Source: Bacteroides sp. CAG:1076
Lineage (GTDB): Bacteria > Bacteroidota > Bacteroidia > Bacteroidales > Bacteroidaceae
DNA: 64,000 nt
NCBI GenBank assembly: GCA_000436795.1
Contig: HF993285.1
Coordinates: 45,770-109,769, forward strand
Direction of reading: 5' to 3'
Both the position numbers and the translations under genes were made by a program. Below are positions 8,900 through 17,694 of the stretch, one piece after another (the first letter of the stretch is position 1; each line of letters begins with the position of its first letter). The notes below the pieces were generated by a model. It was not told the DNA's origin. It ran no database searches and was given only the letters and a program-made list of their open reading frames with translations.

Positions 8900-10057
8900 A
8901 TGATTGTCGTAAAGAATGTTTTGAAGAGATACATACTATCTGCCCATATAGTACTTATGGTCTTGCTGCTTTCTGCTTGCGGTGGAAAGAGCAAGACCTC
9001 TTTTTTGCAGGAGCAGGGAGATACGCTCCGGTTGCATTATGCCGAGAACTTACAGATTGTAAAGTATGACCGATATACGAAAGTCACGTTAAGGAATCCC
9101 TGGGACACGTTGCAAATACTTCATACTTATCTGCTGGTGGACAAGAAGGATACGACTGCGATGTCACTTCCCGAAGGAACCGTGATACAGGTACCTCTGA
9201 CTCGGGCACTGGTCTATTCGTCGGTACATTGTGGGCTTTTGCAGGAACTGGGAGCCTTGGATAAGGTAAAAGGTGTATGCGACTTGCAGTATATGCGTAT
9301 TCCTGCCGTGCTGGAAGGCTGCCGGAATGGCAGCGTTACGGATGCGGGAAGCAGCATGAATCCGGATATAGAAAAGGTTATCGACATGCATCCAGATGCC
9401 ATATTGCTTTCACCTTATCAGAATAGTGGAGGATACGGACGGATAGAAAAGCTGAACGTGCCGATTCTGGAATGTGCCGATTATATGGAAACTTCGGCGT
9501 TGGGACGTGCCGAGTGGGTGCGTTTTTACGGACTTTTGTTCGGCAAAGAACAAGAAGCCGACTCGCTGTTTGCCGAAGTGGAACGGAAATATCTCTCACT
9601 TCGTAATCGGGTAAAAGATATATCACCCAAGCCGACTGTTATTACGGAACTGAAGACTGGAGGAACCTGGTATGTGCCGGGAGGAAACAGTACGATGGCA
9701 AAAGTGTATGCTGATGCCGGCGCACGCTATATCTTTTCTGATATTCCACAGAGTGGTTCGGCATCGCTGGCCTTCGAAGCGGTGTTCGACAGAGGACAGC
9801 ATGCCGATTTCTGGCTGATAAAATATAATCAGCAGACTGACAAGACTTATCGGGAACTGAAGAACGACTATGCGCCTTATGCCAATTTTGATGCATTCCG
9901 TAACCGACGGGTATACGGATGCAATACCAGCCGCATTTCTTTTTACGAAGAAGTACCTTTTCATCCCGAACTTCTGCTGGAAGATTTGGTAAAAGTCTTT
10001 CATCCGGAAGTTCTGAAAGACTATGCTCCGAGATATTTTACTAATTTAGCGGAGTGA
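8900..10057 (+). CDS. btuF: Cobalamin ABC transporter, periplasmic substrate-binding lipoprotein
   Basis: 385 residues. The N-terminus has a lipoprotein signal with lipobox LLLSAC (Cys about residue 27), so the mature protein should be tethered in the periplasm. The body has the two-lobed class III binding-protein (PF01497-type) pattern: TRALVYSSVHCGLLQELGALDKVKGVCD in lobe 1, IEKVIDMHPDAILLSP, then GGTWYVPGGNSTMAKVYADAG and FDAFRNRRVYGCN in lobe 2. The same fold binds iron chelates, but the riboswitch directly upstream makes cobalamin or a corrinoid the likely ligand. First gene of the btuFCD operon; btuC follows after 19 bp. Confidence 0.9.
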   Translation: MIVVKNVLKRYILSAHIVLMVLLLSACGGKSKTSFLQEQGDTLRLHYAENLQIVKYDRYTKVTLRNPWDTLQILHTYLLVDKKDTTAMSLPEGTVIQVPLTRALVYSSVHCGLLQELGALDKVKGVCDLQYMRIPAVLEGCRNGSVTDAGSSMNPDIEKVIDMHPDAILLSPYQNSGGYGRIEKLNVPILECADYMETSALGRAEWVRFYGLLFGKEQEADSLFAEVERKYLSLRNRVKDISPKPTVITELKTGGTWYVPGGNSTMAKVYADAGARYIFSDIPQSGSASLAFEAVFDRGQHADFWLIKYNQQTDKTYRELKNDYAPYANFDAFRNRRVYGCNTSRISFYEEVPFHPELLLEDLVKVFHPEVLKDYAPRYFTNLAE

Positions 10058-10076
10058 TAAGTTAAACCTCGTATGC

Positions 10077-11111
10077 ATGAAGGCGAATAAAGGATATATA
10101 TATGGCTGTGTGCTTGCAGGAATCATTGTAGTGCTCGTTGCGGCAAACTTGATATTCGGTTCGGTAGACATCCCGTTCAGGGCGGTAGGACGTATCTTGC
10201 TTGGCGGGGATGCGGAAAAGGAAAGCTGGCGCTTCATTATATGGGAATCGCGTGTTCCCCAGTGTGTTACAGCATTACTTTGCGGAGCGGCTCTTTCTGC
10301 ATCGGGGCTGATGCTCCAGACTGTATTCAGTAATCCGCTTGCCGACTCTTCTATCTTGGGTATCAGTTCAGGGGCAAGTCTGGGAGTTGCGCTGGTCTTG
10401 TTGGCAGGAGGAGGAAGCATTGTTGCCGGTGAATTTGTACTTTCCGGTTTTCTTTCTGTGGTTGCCGGGGCTTTTGCCGGAGCCGTTTTGGTTATGGCAG
10501 TTATCTTATTTCTGTCGGTCGTGATAAAAAACAATGTGATGTTGCTTATTGCCGGCATCATGATTGGCTACGTTGTTTCGTCGGTGATTTCCTTGCTCAA
10601 CTTCTTTTCTACAGCCGAAGGGGTCCATTCGTTTGTAATCTGGGGATTAGGCAACTTTGGAGGTGTTTCGATGGCGCAGCTTCCCGGCTTTTCTGTCGTT
10701 ACGCTATTGGGACTGCTGGTCGCCATCTTGCTGATAAAGCCTCTTAATGCCTTGCTGCTTGGCACGCGTTACGCCGAAAATTTAGGTATTAATATACGCC
10801 GTGTCCGTAACTTGTTGTTGCTTGCTACCGGTCTGCTTACAGCCGTTACAACAGCCTTTTGCGGGCCGATCGCCTTTATCGGTCTGGCGGTTCCACATAT
10901 GGCACGACTGATGTTGGGAACGTCGAATCACAATTCACTTATGCCGGTTACACTGCTTACAGGTAGTGCCGTAGCGTTATTGTGCAATCTTATCTGTATC
11001 TTGCCGGGTGAATCGGGCATTATTCCGCTCAATGCCGTAACACCTCTGCTGGGTGCTCCGGTAATTATTTACGTGATTATCAACCAGCGGAAAATACAAT
11101 ATTTTAATTAA
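10077..11111 (+). CDS. btuC: Cobalamin ABC transporter permease (FecCD family)
   Basis: 344 residues with about ten membrane helices, the size and pattern of BtuC/FecCD permeases. Family landmarks are RVPQCVTALLCGAALSASGLMLQTVFSNPLADSSILGISSGASLG near residues 55-100 and the coupling region CGPIAFIGLAVPHMARLMLG near residue 265. It should form a homodimeric inner-membrane channel that accepts cobalamin from BtuF and is powered by the ATPase encoded 4 bp downstream. The tight spacing with both neighbours supports co-transcription under the riboswitch. Confidence 0.93.
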   Translation: MKANKGYIYGCVLAGIIVVLVAANLIFGSVDIPFRAVGRILLGGDAEKESWRFIIWESRVPQCVTALLCGAALSASGLMLQTVFSNPLADSSILGISSGASLGVALVLLAGGGSIVAGEFVLSGFLSVVAGAFAGAVLVMAVILFLSVVIKNNVMLLIAGIMIGYVVSSVISLLNFFSTAEGVHSFVIWGLGNFGGVSMAQLPGFSVVTLLGLLVAILLIKPLNALLLGTRYAENLGINIRRVRNLLLLATGLLTAVTTAFCGPIAFIGLAVPHMARLMLGTSNHNSLMPVTLLTGSAVALLCNLICILPGESGIIPLNAVTPLLGAPVIIYVIINQRKIQYFN

Positions 11112-11115
11112 AAGC

Positions 11116-12147
11116 ATGAATCCGAAGTCTGTTGTCATAGAAGGTAAGAATCTGAACATAGGTTATCGTCGTGGAAAACGGGAGGAAACGGTACATCATC
11201 ACTTGAACTTCAGCCTGTATCGTGGAGAACTGACTTGTCTGCTGGGAGCTAACGGAGCGGGAAAATCCACACTTCTCCGTACGTTGGCCGCCGTACAGCC
11301 TTCTCTGTCGGGAGAGATTTCCCTGCTGGGCAAGAGTCTTTCCGGTTACTCTCCCAAAGAACGTTCGCGTGCGATAGGGATTGTGCTGACCGACAAGACG
11401 CAAGCCGGAGGATTGTCGGTACGGGAGCTTGTCGCTTTGGGACGCCAGCCACATACCGGATTCTTCGGAAGGTTAAGTCGCGAAGATAATGAAAAGATCG
11501 AGCATGCACTGCAAGCCGTAGGCATAGCCGACAAGGCTTCGAAATATACCGCCGAGCTGTCGGATGGAGAACGTCAGAAGGTGATGATAGCCAAAGCGTT
11601 GGTTCAGGAGTGTCCTTTGATATTGCTTGACGAGCCGACCGCTTTTCTCGATGTGGTAAGTCGTATTGAAATTATGACCTTGCTGCACCGGCTTGCCGGA
11701 GAAGAACAGCGTGCTATCCTGATGTCTACCCACGACATCGAGCAGGCGTTGGTGCTTGGCGACAGACTTTGGCTGATGAAAAAAGGAGAGGGGCTGGAGT
11801 GTGGAGTGACCGAAGACTTGATATTGGCTCATAAGATGGATAATCTTTTCCCGCACGATGACATCCGTTTCGATTCGATGCATGGCATTTATTCTCCTGC
11901 CGTGAAAGGAAACAAGTGTATTTATCTGGAAGCTACCGATGAAACATTGCGGCACTGGACGCAAAATGCGATGAACCGCAACGGATATTTGTGTCTTGGA
12001 CTTTCTGATGCCGCAAGAGAACAGTGCTTACCTGTGGTCAATGTGCAGGCGGCGAACAGGCTGGTCGTCACACTCGGCACGACTTCCGAAATTTATTCTT
12101 CATTCGAATCGTTGCTTGCCTCTCCACTGCTTGCAGGCAAGTTGTAG
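11116..12147 (+). CDS. btuD: Cobalamin ABC transporter ATPase with C-terminal extension
   Basis: 343 residues. Residues 1-240 are an ABC ATPase: Walker A GANGAGKST, a Q-loop region TDKTQAGG, signature LSDGERQ, Walker B PLILLDEP, D-loop and switch His (MSTHDIEQ). E. coli BtuD is about 250 residues; here about 90 further residues follow (from HGIYSPAVKGNK to LLAGKL), which do not look like another ATPase and may be a regulatory or dimerisation domain. It is the last gene of the btu operon, 4 bp after btuC. A hairpin at 12181-12212 probably ends the transcript. Confidence 0.9.
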   Translation: MNPKSVVIEGKNLNIGYRRGKREETVHHHLNFSLYRGELTCLLGANGAGKSTLLRTLAAVQPSLSGEISLLGKSLSGYSPKERSRAIGIVLTDKTQAGGLSVRELVALGRQPHTGFFGRLSREDNEKIEHALQAVGIADKASKYTAELSDGERQKVMIAKALVQECPLILLDEPTAFLDVVSRIEIMTLLHRLAGEEQRAILMSTHDIEQALVLGDRLWLMKKGEGLECGVTEDLILAHKMDNLFPHDDIRFDSMHGIYSPAVKGNKCIYLEATDETLRHWTQNAMNRNGYLCLGLSDAAREQCLPVVNVQAANRLVVTLGTTSEIYSSFESLLASPLLAGKL

Positions 12148-12180
12148 GAAATTGCTTTTTTACTGCGGGGAAATATTTTT

Positions 12181-12232
12181 CTGACGTTGGCGGAAGCTGA
12201 AAAAAACGTCAGCATATCTTTTTATTTTTTGT
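12181..12232 (+). terminator. Probable terminator of the btu operon
   Basis: Inverted repeat CTGACGTT (12181-12188) with AACGTCAG (12205-12212), followed by a T-rich run at 12219-12230. It is 33 bp past the btuD stop codon. The T-run is shared with the dispersed repeat at 12219-12267. Confidence 0.6.
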
Positions 12233-12267
12233 ACAAATTCTGAAATCTTTTGTACAAAAAATAAAAA
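12219..12267. repeat. Paired TTTGTACAAA inverted repeat, copy 1
   Basis: Perfect 19-bp inverted repeat, arms 12219-12237 and 12249-12267, each containing the palindrome TTTGTACAAA next to a T/A tract. Read on the minus strand it shares a 22-nt identical stretch with a second copy at 50905-50999, plus TTTTTCAG and GCC(A/G)ACGT further on. In both places it lies about 100-120 bp downstream of a gene end in the same orientation. Confidence 0.6.
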
Positions 12268-12367
12268 AATGTCTGCATGAATTTTCCAACAGCCCCTCAT
12301 CTGTTTATTACAATGCGCTGAGGCCTTGGGAAAATCTGTATCTGTTGGCTGTCGGAACCTTTTCGGC

Positions 12368-12952
12368 TTATTGAGGTGTAAGAATGTATCCAAACGTGAC
12401 ATAACCGATAAATCCGCAGATTACAATCAGAAGAATCGGATTGATTTTATAGCGGTAGGAAGCGATGAACGTACCGCCAAAAAGCAGAATGCTGGTTAGA
12501 ATCTGCCAGTTGTATGTACCGAAGTTTTCTCCATTCATCAGAACCAGTGCAGCTGCTGCCAGCAGTCCGACGACTCCCGGGCGTAATCCCTTGAACACGG
12601 AAGCAATAATCGGATGTTTCTGGTATTTCAGAAAGAATTTACTTATCAGCACCATCAGAATAAACGACGGCAGTACTACCGAAACGGTGGCAACAGTCGA
12701 ACCTAAAACGCCTATGGCGTGAGAGTATCCGGCATTAACGACGGCAGAATATCCCACATAAGTAGCCGAATTAATCCCGATAGGACCGGGAGTCATCTGG
12801 CTGATGGCGATAATATCGGTGAATTCTGTAGAGCTGAGCCATTCGTGGCGTGTAACGACTTCGCCCTGAATCATGGAAATCATGGCGTAGCCTCCTCCAA
12901 AACCGAAGAGGCCGATCTTGAAAAATGTATAGAATAGTTGTAAGAATATCAT
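12368..12952 (-). CDS. Chromate transporter family protein, half-size subunit
   Basis: 194 residues forming one CHR domain of about six membrane helices. The N-terminal family motif is clear (FKIGLFGFGGGYAMISMIQGEVV), followed by FTDIIAISQMTPGPIGINSATYVGY. Long-chain ChrA proteins contain two CHR domains in one chain; here the two are separate genes, since the adjacent upstream gene (12955-13515) encodes the other half with 2 bp between them. The two should assemble as a heterodimer. Members move chromate out in some bacteria, but the natural substrate of the short-chain Bacteroidales pairs is not known to me. Its position downstream of the hybrid two-component gene suggests shared transcription. 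Confidence 0.88.
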   Translation of the reverse strand: MIFLQLFYTFFKIGLFGFGGGYAMISMIQGEVVTRHEWLSSTEFTDIIAISQMTPGPIGINSATYVGYSAVVNAGYSHAIGVLGSTVATVSVVLPSFILMVLISKFFLKYQKHPIIASVFKGLRPGVVGLLAAAALVLMNGENFGTYNWQILTSILLFGGTFIASYRYKINPILLIVICGFIGYVTFGYILTPQ

Positions 12953-12954
12953 GG

Positions 12955-13515
12955 TTATTTATTTTCTTCCGTTAAGTTTTGTTTGTCTTTATATCGCCCG
13001 TACAGGTAACCGCCCACTCCGCTTAGTATGATGACATAGATAGGAGAGAAGTCGAGCAGCCAGATAAGCAGTGCAGAAACACAAGGAATCCAGAAGTTAT
13101 ACCGGTTGATTTTGGCTGATTTTGCCATTTTGAAAGTCGGGGCAGCAATCAGTGCCACTACAGCCGGACGGATTCCCTTAAAGATGTTCTCTACAGCCGG
13201 GATATGTTTGAACTGCTGGAAAAACAAGGCAATGGCAAGCATGATGATGAAAGAAGGAAGAATGGTTCCTAACGCCATCCAGAATGCTCCCCAGAACTTT
13301 CTCAGTTTATATCCGATAAAGATAGCAATATTGACGGCAAAAATTCCCGGTACGGTTTGTGCCAAGGCCATTAAATCGAGGAAATCTTCTCTCGAAATCC
13401 ATTTTTTTTTGTCTACCAGCTCATTTTCTATCAGGGGAACCATGGCATATCCTCCCCCGATGGTGAAAGCTCCGATACGGGTAAAAATCAGAAATGATTT
13501 GATGTAAAAATTCAT
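12955..13515 (-). CDS. Chromate transporter family protein, half-size subunit
   Basis: 186 residues, the partner CHR domain of the gene at 12368-12952. It has the FTRIGAFTIGGGYAMVPLIENELVDKK signature and FLDLMALAQTVPGIFAVNIAIFIGYK, which parallels TPGPIGINSATYVGY in the partner. About five or six hydrophobic helices end in a charged tail (RYKDKQNLTEENK). It starts 18 bp after the stop codon of the large hybrid sensor gene and ends 2 bp before its partner, so the three genes look like one transcription unit. Substrate specificity cannot be read from the sequence. Confidence 0.88.
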   Translation of the reverse strand: MNFYIKSFLIFTRIGAFTIGGGYAMVPLIENELVDKKKWISREDFLDLMALAQTVPGIFAVNIAIFIGYKLRKFWGAFWMALGTILPSFIIMLAIALFFQQFKHIPAVENIFKGIRPAVVALIAAPTFKMAKSAKINRYNFWIPCVSALLIWLLDFSPIYVIILSGVGGYLYGRYKDKQNLTEENK

Positions 13516-13533
13516 TGTTCTTATAGTTGTTCG

Positions 13534-16500
13534 TTATTCACTCTTTTTATAAATGCTGGGCGGTACTCCATAGAATTTCTTGAACGTGTCTGTGAAATAC
13601 TTGGGGTCGGCAAATCCCATCATGTCGGCCACTTCGGCTACAGTATACTTCTGGCTTTTGAGCAGCACTGCTGCTTCTTGCATACGTATGTTTCTGATGA
13701 AATCATTGGGAGCCATGCCGGTAAGTGCCTTTATCTTGTTGTAAAAGCTGGTACGGCTCATGTTCATTCCCGCACAAAGCGTATCTACCGTAAGGTCTTT
13801 TCCCAGGTTTTCTTTTACCAGGGTGGTAACCTTTTGCATAAATTCATTGTCCAGATTAGTAGGCATATCAATCTCTTCGGGTTTGGCTTCGATGTTGATT
13901 GATGCCTGTTGCAGTTTTTTACGTATGATTTCACGGTTTTCCAGTATATTGCTGATGTTGGCCTTCAGTACCATCAGGTCGAAAGGCTTGACAATATACA
14001 TGTCGGCTTTTGTTTCCAGTCCGCGCAGGATATCCTTTTTATCTCCTAAGGCTGTGAGCAATATTATTGGGATGTGGCTGGTTTCGATGTCTGACTTCAG
14101 GGTGCGGCACATGGTTTCTCCATCCATAACCGACATCATCACATCCGATATAATAAGGTCGGGCTGCTGGATTTTTATCTTGTCGATAGCTTCCTGACCG
14201 TTTTCTGCTCCTTCTACCTGATAAGTGTCCGACAAACTTTTCATCAGGAACAGGCGGAGGCTGGCATTGTCTTCTACTATCATGATGCGGGGACTGTCGG
14301 GGTGTGTCGTTACCTGCAGAGGTTCCACGACGGGCATGACAGGCGAGATGCCGTCCTGTAGCAGGACTGGTGCCACGCTGCCGTTGTATTCCTCGTTCCG
14401 GTACTGGTAGTGTTCGCTCCGGATAGGGAAGCTCAGTTGGAATGTTGTTCCCACATTCTCCGTACTGGTAAAGCTGATCTTACCTTCATGGTTTTTGATC
14501 AGACGGTATGTCAGCAGCATGCCTACACCAGAACCTGTGATGAGCTGGTTGGTCGCATTGCTTCCTCGGAACAGGAATTTGAACAGTTTTTTCTGGTCCT
14601 CCTTCGGTATTCCGATGCCAGTATCTTTTATAATCAGTGTCCAGCGGCTTTTGTTATGTCCGGCTTCTATAATTACACTTCCTCCTTTCGACGTATATTT
14701 CAAGGCATTGCTTAGCAGGTTTTGTAAGATGGAATCAATCTTGTTCTGGTCAATCCATACTTCCAGACTGCTGAAGCTGCTTTTGTACTGAAAGTCTATT
14801 CCTTTCTGCTCGGCATAAGCCTTGAATTGCTGCATATATCCTTGTATATACTGGTTCAGTTCATGCTGAGTTACCAGTATTCTGGAACTGTACAATTCTT
14901 CTTTCTGGAAATTCATGAGGTTGTTTGCCAGTTCGGAAAGGTTGTCTGTACTTTGTATGGCGAGGTTCAGATTTGTCGTACCTTGTTCCGTCAGTTGTTC
15001 GTTTTTCAAAATTTCTCCCAAAGGTGCTTTGATAAGCGTCAGCGGCGTACGGATATCGTGTGCTGTCTGCATGAAGAAATTTATTTTAGCCTGCGATATT
15101 TGTTTGTCGCGCCGTATCATCTGGTATCGCATAATGGCATAGCTTATGCCAATGATAATCAGGGCATAGAGTACAAAGGCCCAGAATGTCATCCAGATAG
15201 GCCGTCCTATGAGAATCTGTATCTCCCGTTCTTCCAGTACTTGATGGTTATCCATCAGAATGGCACGTACATGAAGTGTGTAACTTCCCGGTGATAAGTT
15301 GGTATATCTTATCAGGTTGTCGCTCGAAGGTGGTGTCCAGTGGTCGTAGAATCCTTCCAGCTTCCATGTGTACATGATGTTGGACGGATTGTCGAAGTTG
15401 ATGGACGACACGTTCATCGAGAATGTATTCTGGTCGTAATCCAGTTCTATGCAAGATGTCTGGTCCAAAGTTTGTGTAAGAGGAGAGCCTTTTTCTCCCG
15501 GATGCACGGTGCGGTACATGATACTTAAATCGGAAAAGATCATGTGACTGGTAAAGGTCCTTGGTAGTTGGATGCTGTCGGGAAGTACTATCACTCCTTC
15601 GTTGCTTCCAAAAATCATATATCCGTCGCTTGTATGGATGGCGGCATTGGGGTTAAAGCTGGAAGCCAGTAATCCCTGCTCTTTAGTCCAGTTGGTAAAG
15701 GTATCAGCTTTTGTATCGAAAAAGGACAGTCCGTTTTCTGTACCAAGATACAGATTACCGTTTCTGTCGGGCACGATACTGTAAATGTTATTGCTGATAA
15801 GTCCACAGTTCTCATCGTAATATCGGGTTACTTTTTTGGTGTGGTTATCATAAATAAACAGTCCGTTGCCGTAGGTTCCGAAATAAGTATAATTTTTCGC
15901 CGGATCGTTGTATATCATATTGATACACTGTATGTCGAAATTCGTTTCGAAAGGAATTACTTTATTGTTCCGTTTGTCGAAGATAAACAGATTGTTGATT
16001 GTTCCTATCCATAACGAATGTTCGTCTTTTTGTGCGATGCAGGTAATGGGGTATCCTACATTATATTCACATACTTCCTGATTGGTCGGGTTGTATGATT
16101 TCAGCCGGTAGAATCCTCCAATCCAGATAAGGTTTTCGTTGTCGCGGTAAATGCTGCGAATGTATTTATCGGGGCCTTCTCCTTGTCGGATATCCTTCTG
16201 CCGGAAGAAAGTAACTTCGTGTGTTCTCTTGTTTATTCTGTAGATTCCAGACATATATCCTCCGGCGAGAATGATTCCGGGACTACTTTCACACAAAGAT
16301 GTAAATATATGATTCTCGCTTTGGTCTGCATTGGGAGTTTGTGATGAATGAAAATTAATCCATCTGTTTTCGCTTACGTCGAAGTAGCATACTCCGTTAC
16401 TCGTCGCATACCATGAGTCGCCGTCAGAGTCTTCCATGATACCGTTGATGCAGTTGTTTACAAGCGAATTTGTATAATTGGCCGAATGCATGAACCATTC

Positions 16501-17514
16501 GTATGCCGGATATTTTTCGGTATAGATTGTTATGCCGGTAGGATAGATCACATTCCAGATACGGTTGGCATTGTCCATGTAGATATCTTTGATGATGCTT
16601 CCGTTCATTTTATTGGGACGCCGAGTATCTTCTTTCAAGAACTGAACAAGTTTCTGCTTCTCGAGGTCGAGTTTGTATACTCCATCTCCATCGGTTGCAA
16701 TAAGAAGGACATTCTTTTCTTTTTTGCTGGGGATAATCTTGTTTATACCGATATCCTTCATGGTATTGCCCGTGTTGCTTACCTGCTGGCTTTGCGTATC
16801 GTAGATAAATAGTTTATCCAACAGTGTGTTGACAACCAGCTGTTTTGATGGCTTGTTGTAGTAAATGTAATCTATCAGATGTACATCTGGCAGGTTGATT
16901 TTCTTTATATTGATTAGTCGTTTGTTCTTTAGTTGTGCTTCGTATAGCTGGTGTTCGGATGCCAAATAGTATTTGTTGCCTTCTGCATGAGTTATACAGA
17001 CAATATTGTCTGGAATGCCCGGTGATAACTGGTAGCTTTCATCATTGTAGTAATTGAATATGTATTGATACTGGTTTACACAGAACCAGATGTTGTTTTC
17101 CCAATCCATATAAATATTGGAAATGGGCATTTTCTTTAGTTGTGAGAATTCAGCCTTGAAATCGAATACAAGCTGAAAAGAATCTTTTTGCTCGTCATAT
17201 CGGAATATGAGTCCGTCCTTACCTGCTTCCCAAATATTATTTTCTTTGTCTGTATAGAGAAAATTCAGATTCGGGTAAAAGCTGAGAGGACTTTTATGAT
17301 GATTGAGTTGATAATGCTTAAACTGTTTTCCATTATATCGGTCCAGACCTTTATGTGTGAGAATCCACATATAGTTCTGTTTATCTTGCTGTATGGATAA
17401 GACTCTTCGGCTGCTGAGTCCATTCTCCATATTGATGTATTCAAATATTTGGGCTTGTAGCGGAAAGAAAAACGATAGTAATAAGCACGCTGTAATAAGA
17501 ATAGTTCGTTTCAT
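13534..17514 (-). CDS. Hybrid two-component system (HTCS) sensor-regulator, apparently orphan
   Basis: About 1326 residues from the chosen start at 17514, where MKRTILITACLLLSFFFPLQAQ gives a signal peptide; the longer frame from 17577 adds 21 residues that would bury it. Order: about 14 reg_prop-type propeller repeats (residues 20-690, such as YMWILTHKGLDRY and GNLYLGTENGLSFFD), a Y_Y_Y domain (about 690-760), one membrane helix (about 770), HisKA (TAHDIRTPL, about 818), HATPase (NLLSNALKYTSKGG, about 930), a receiver (DLIISDVMM, about 1120) and an AraC-type HTH to the end. HTCS proteins normally sit next to a polysaccharide utilisation locus and sense its glycan. Here no SusC/SusD or glycosidase gene is adjacent; the next genes in the same direction are the chromate transporter pair. 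The ligand is unknown. Confidence 0.93.
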   Translation of the reverse strand: MKRTILITACLLLSFFFPLQAQIFEYINMENGLSSRRVLSIQQDKQNYMWILTHKGLDRYNGKQFKHYQLNHHKSPLSFYPNLNFLYTDKENNIWEAGKDGLIFRYDEQKDSFQLVFDFKAEFSQLKKMPISNIYMDWENNIWFCVNQYQYIFNYYNDESYQLSPGIPDNIVCITHAEGNKYYLASEHQLYEAQLKNKRLINIKKINLPDVHLIDYIYYNKPSKQLVVNTLLDKLFIYDTQSQQVSNTGNTMKDIGINKIIPSKKEKNVLLIATDGDGVYKLDLEKQKLVQFLKEDTRRPNKMNGSIIKDIYMDNANRIWNVIYPTGITIYTEKYPAYEWFMHSANYTNSLVNNCINGIMEDSDGDSWYATSNGVCYFDVSENRWINFHSSQTPNADQSENHIFTSLCESSPGIILAGGYMSGIYRINKRTHEVTFFRQKDIRQGEGPDKYIRSIYRDNENLIWIGGFYRLKSYNPTNQEVCEYNVGYPITCIAQKDEHSLWIGTINNLFIFDKRNNKVIPFETNFDIQCINMIYNDPAKNYTYFGTYGNGLFIYDNHTKKVTRYYDENCGLISNNIYSIVPDRNGNLYLGTENGLSFFDTKADTFTNWTKEQGLLASSFNPNAAIHTSDGYMIFGSNEGVIVLPDSIQLPRTFTSHMIFSDLSIMYRTVHPGEKGSPLTQTLDQTSCIELDYDQNTFSMNVSSINFDNPSNIMYTWKLEGFYDHWTPPSSDNLIRYTNLSPGSYTLHVRAILMDNHQVLEEREIQILIGRPIWMTFWAFVLYALIIIGISYAIMRYQMIRRDKQISQAKINFFMQTAHDIRTPLTLIKAPLGEILKNEQLTEQGTTNLNLAIQSTDNLSELANNLMNFQKEELYSSRILVTQHELNQYIQGYMQQFKAYAEQKGIDFQYKSSFSSLEVWIDQNKIDSILQNLLSNALKYTSKGGSVIIEAGHNKSRWTLIIKDTGIGIPKEDQKKLFKFLFRGSNATNQLITGSGVGMLLTYRLIKNHEGKISFTSTENVGTTFQLSFPIRSEHYQYRNEEYNGSVAPVLLQDGISPVMPVVEPLQVTTHPDSPRIMIVEDNASLRLFLMKSLSDTYQVEGAENGQEAIDKIKIQQPDLIISDVMMSVMDGETMCRTLKSDIETSHIPIILLTALGDKKDILRGLETKADMYIVKPFDLMVLKANISNILENREIIRKKLQQASINIEAKPEEIDMPTNLDNEFMQKVTTLVKENLGKDLTVDTLCAGMNMSRTSFYNKIKALTGMAPNDFIRNIRMQEAAVLLKSQKYTVAEVADMMGFADPKYFTDTFKKFYGVPPSIYKKSE

Positions 17515-17601
17515 TATTATTGGTTTTATTCCGAGGGTGATATTGTGCAAATGTCGTGAAAAAGGCTGATTTCTCAAAGCAAAATGAGAGAAAATAAAAA
17601 A

Positions 17602-17623
17602 AGGCTGTCTTTCAAAACAGCCT
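17602..17623 (-). terminator. Terminator of the BlaR1-like gene
   Basis: AGGCTGT (17602-17608) pairs with ACAGCCT (17617-17623) over an 8-nt loop. On the minus strand it is followed by a T-rich run. It lies about 70 bp past the stop codon at 17695. Confidence 0.8.
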
Positions 17624-17694
17624 CTTTTAAAAGAAAATATGACGTTATTTGTCTTTTCTGTACGTGCTCTTCAATAAAACGCAAGCACATTTAT

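Noticed and set aside
17515-17577. Longer start of the HTCS gene
   Set aside because: It would place 21 polar residues before the signal peptide.
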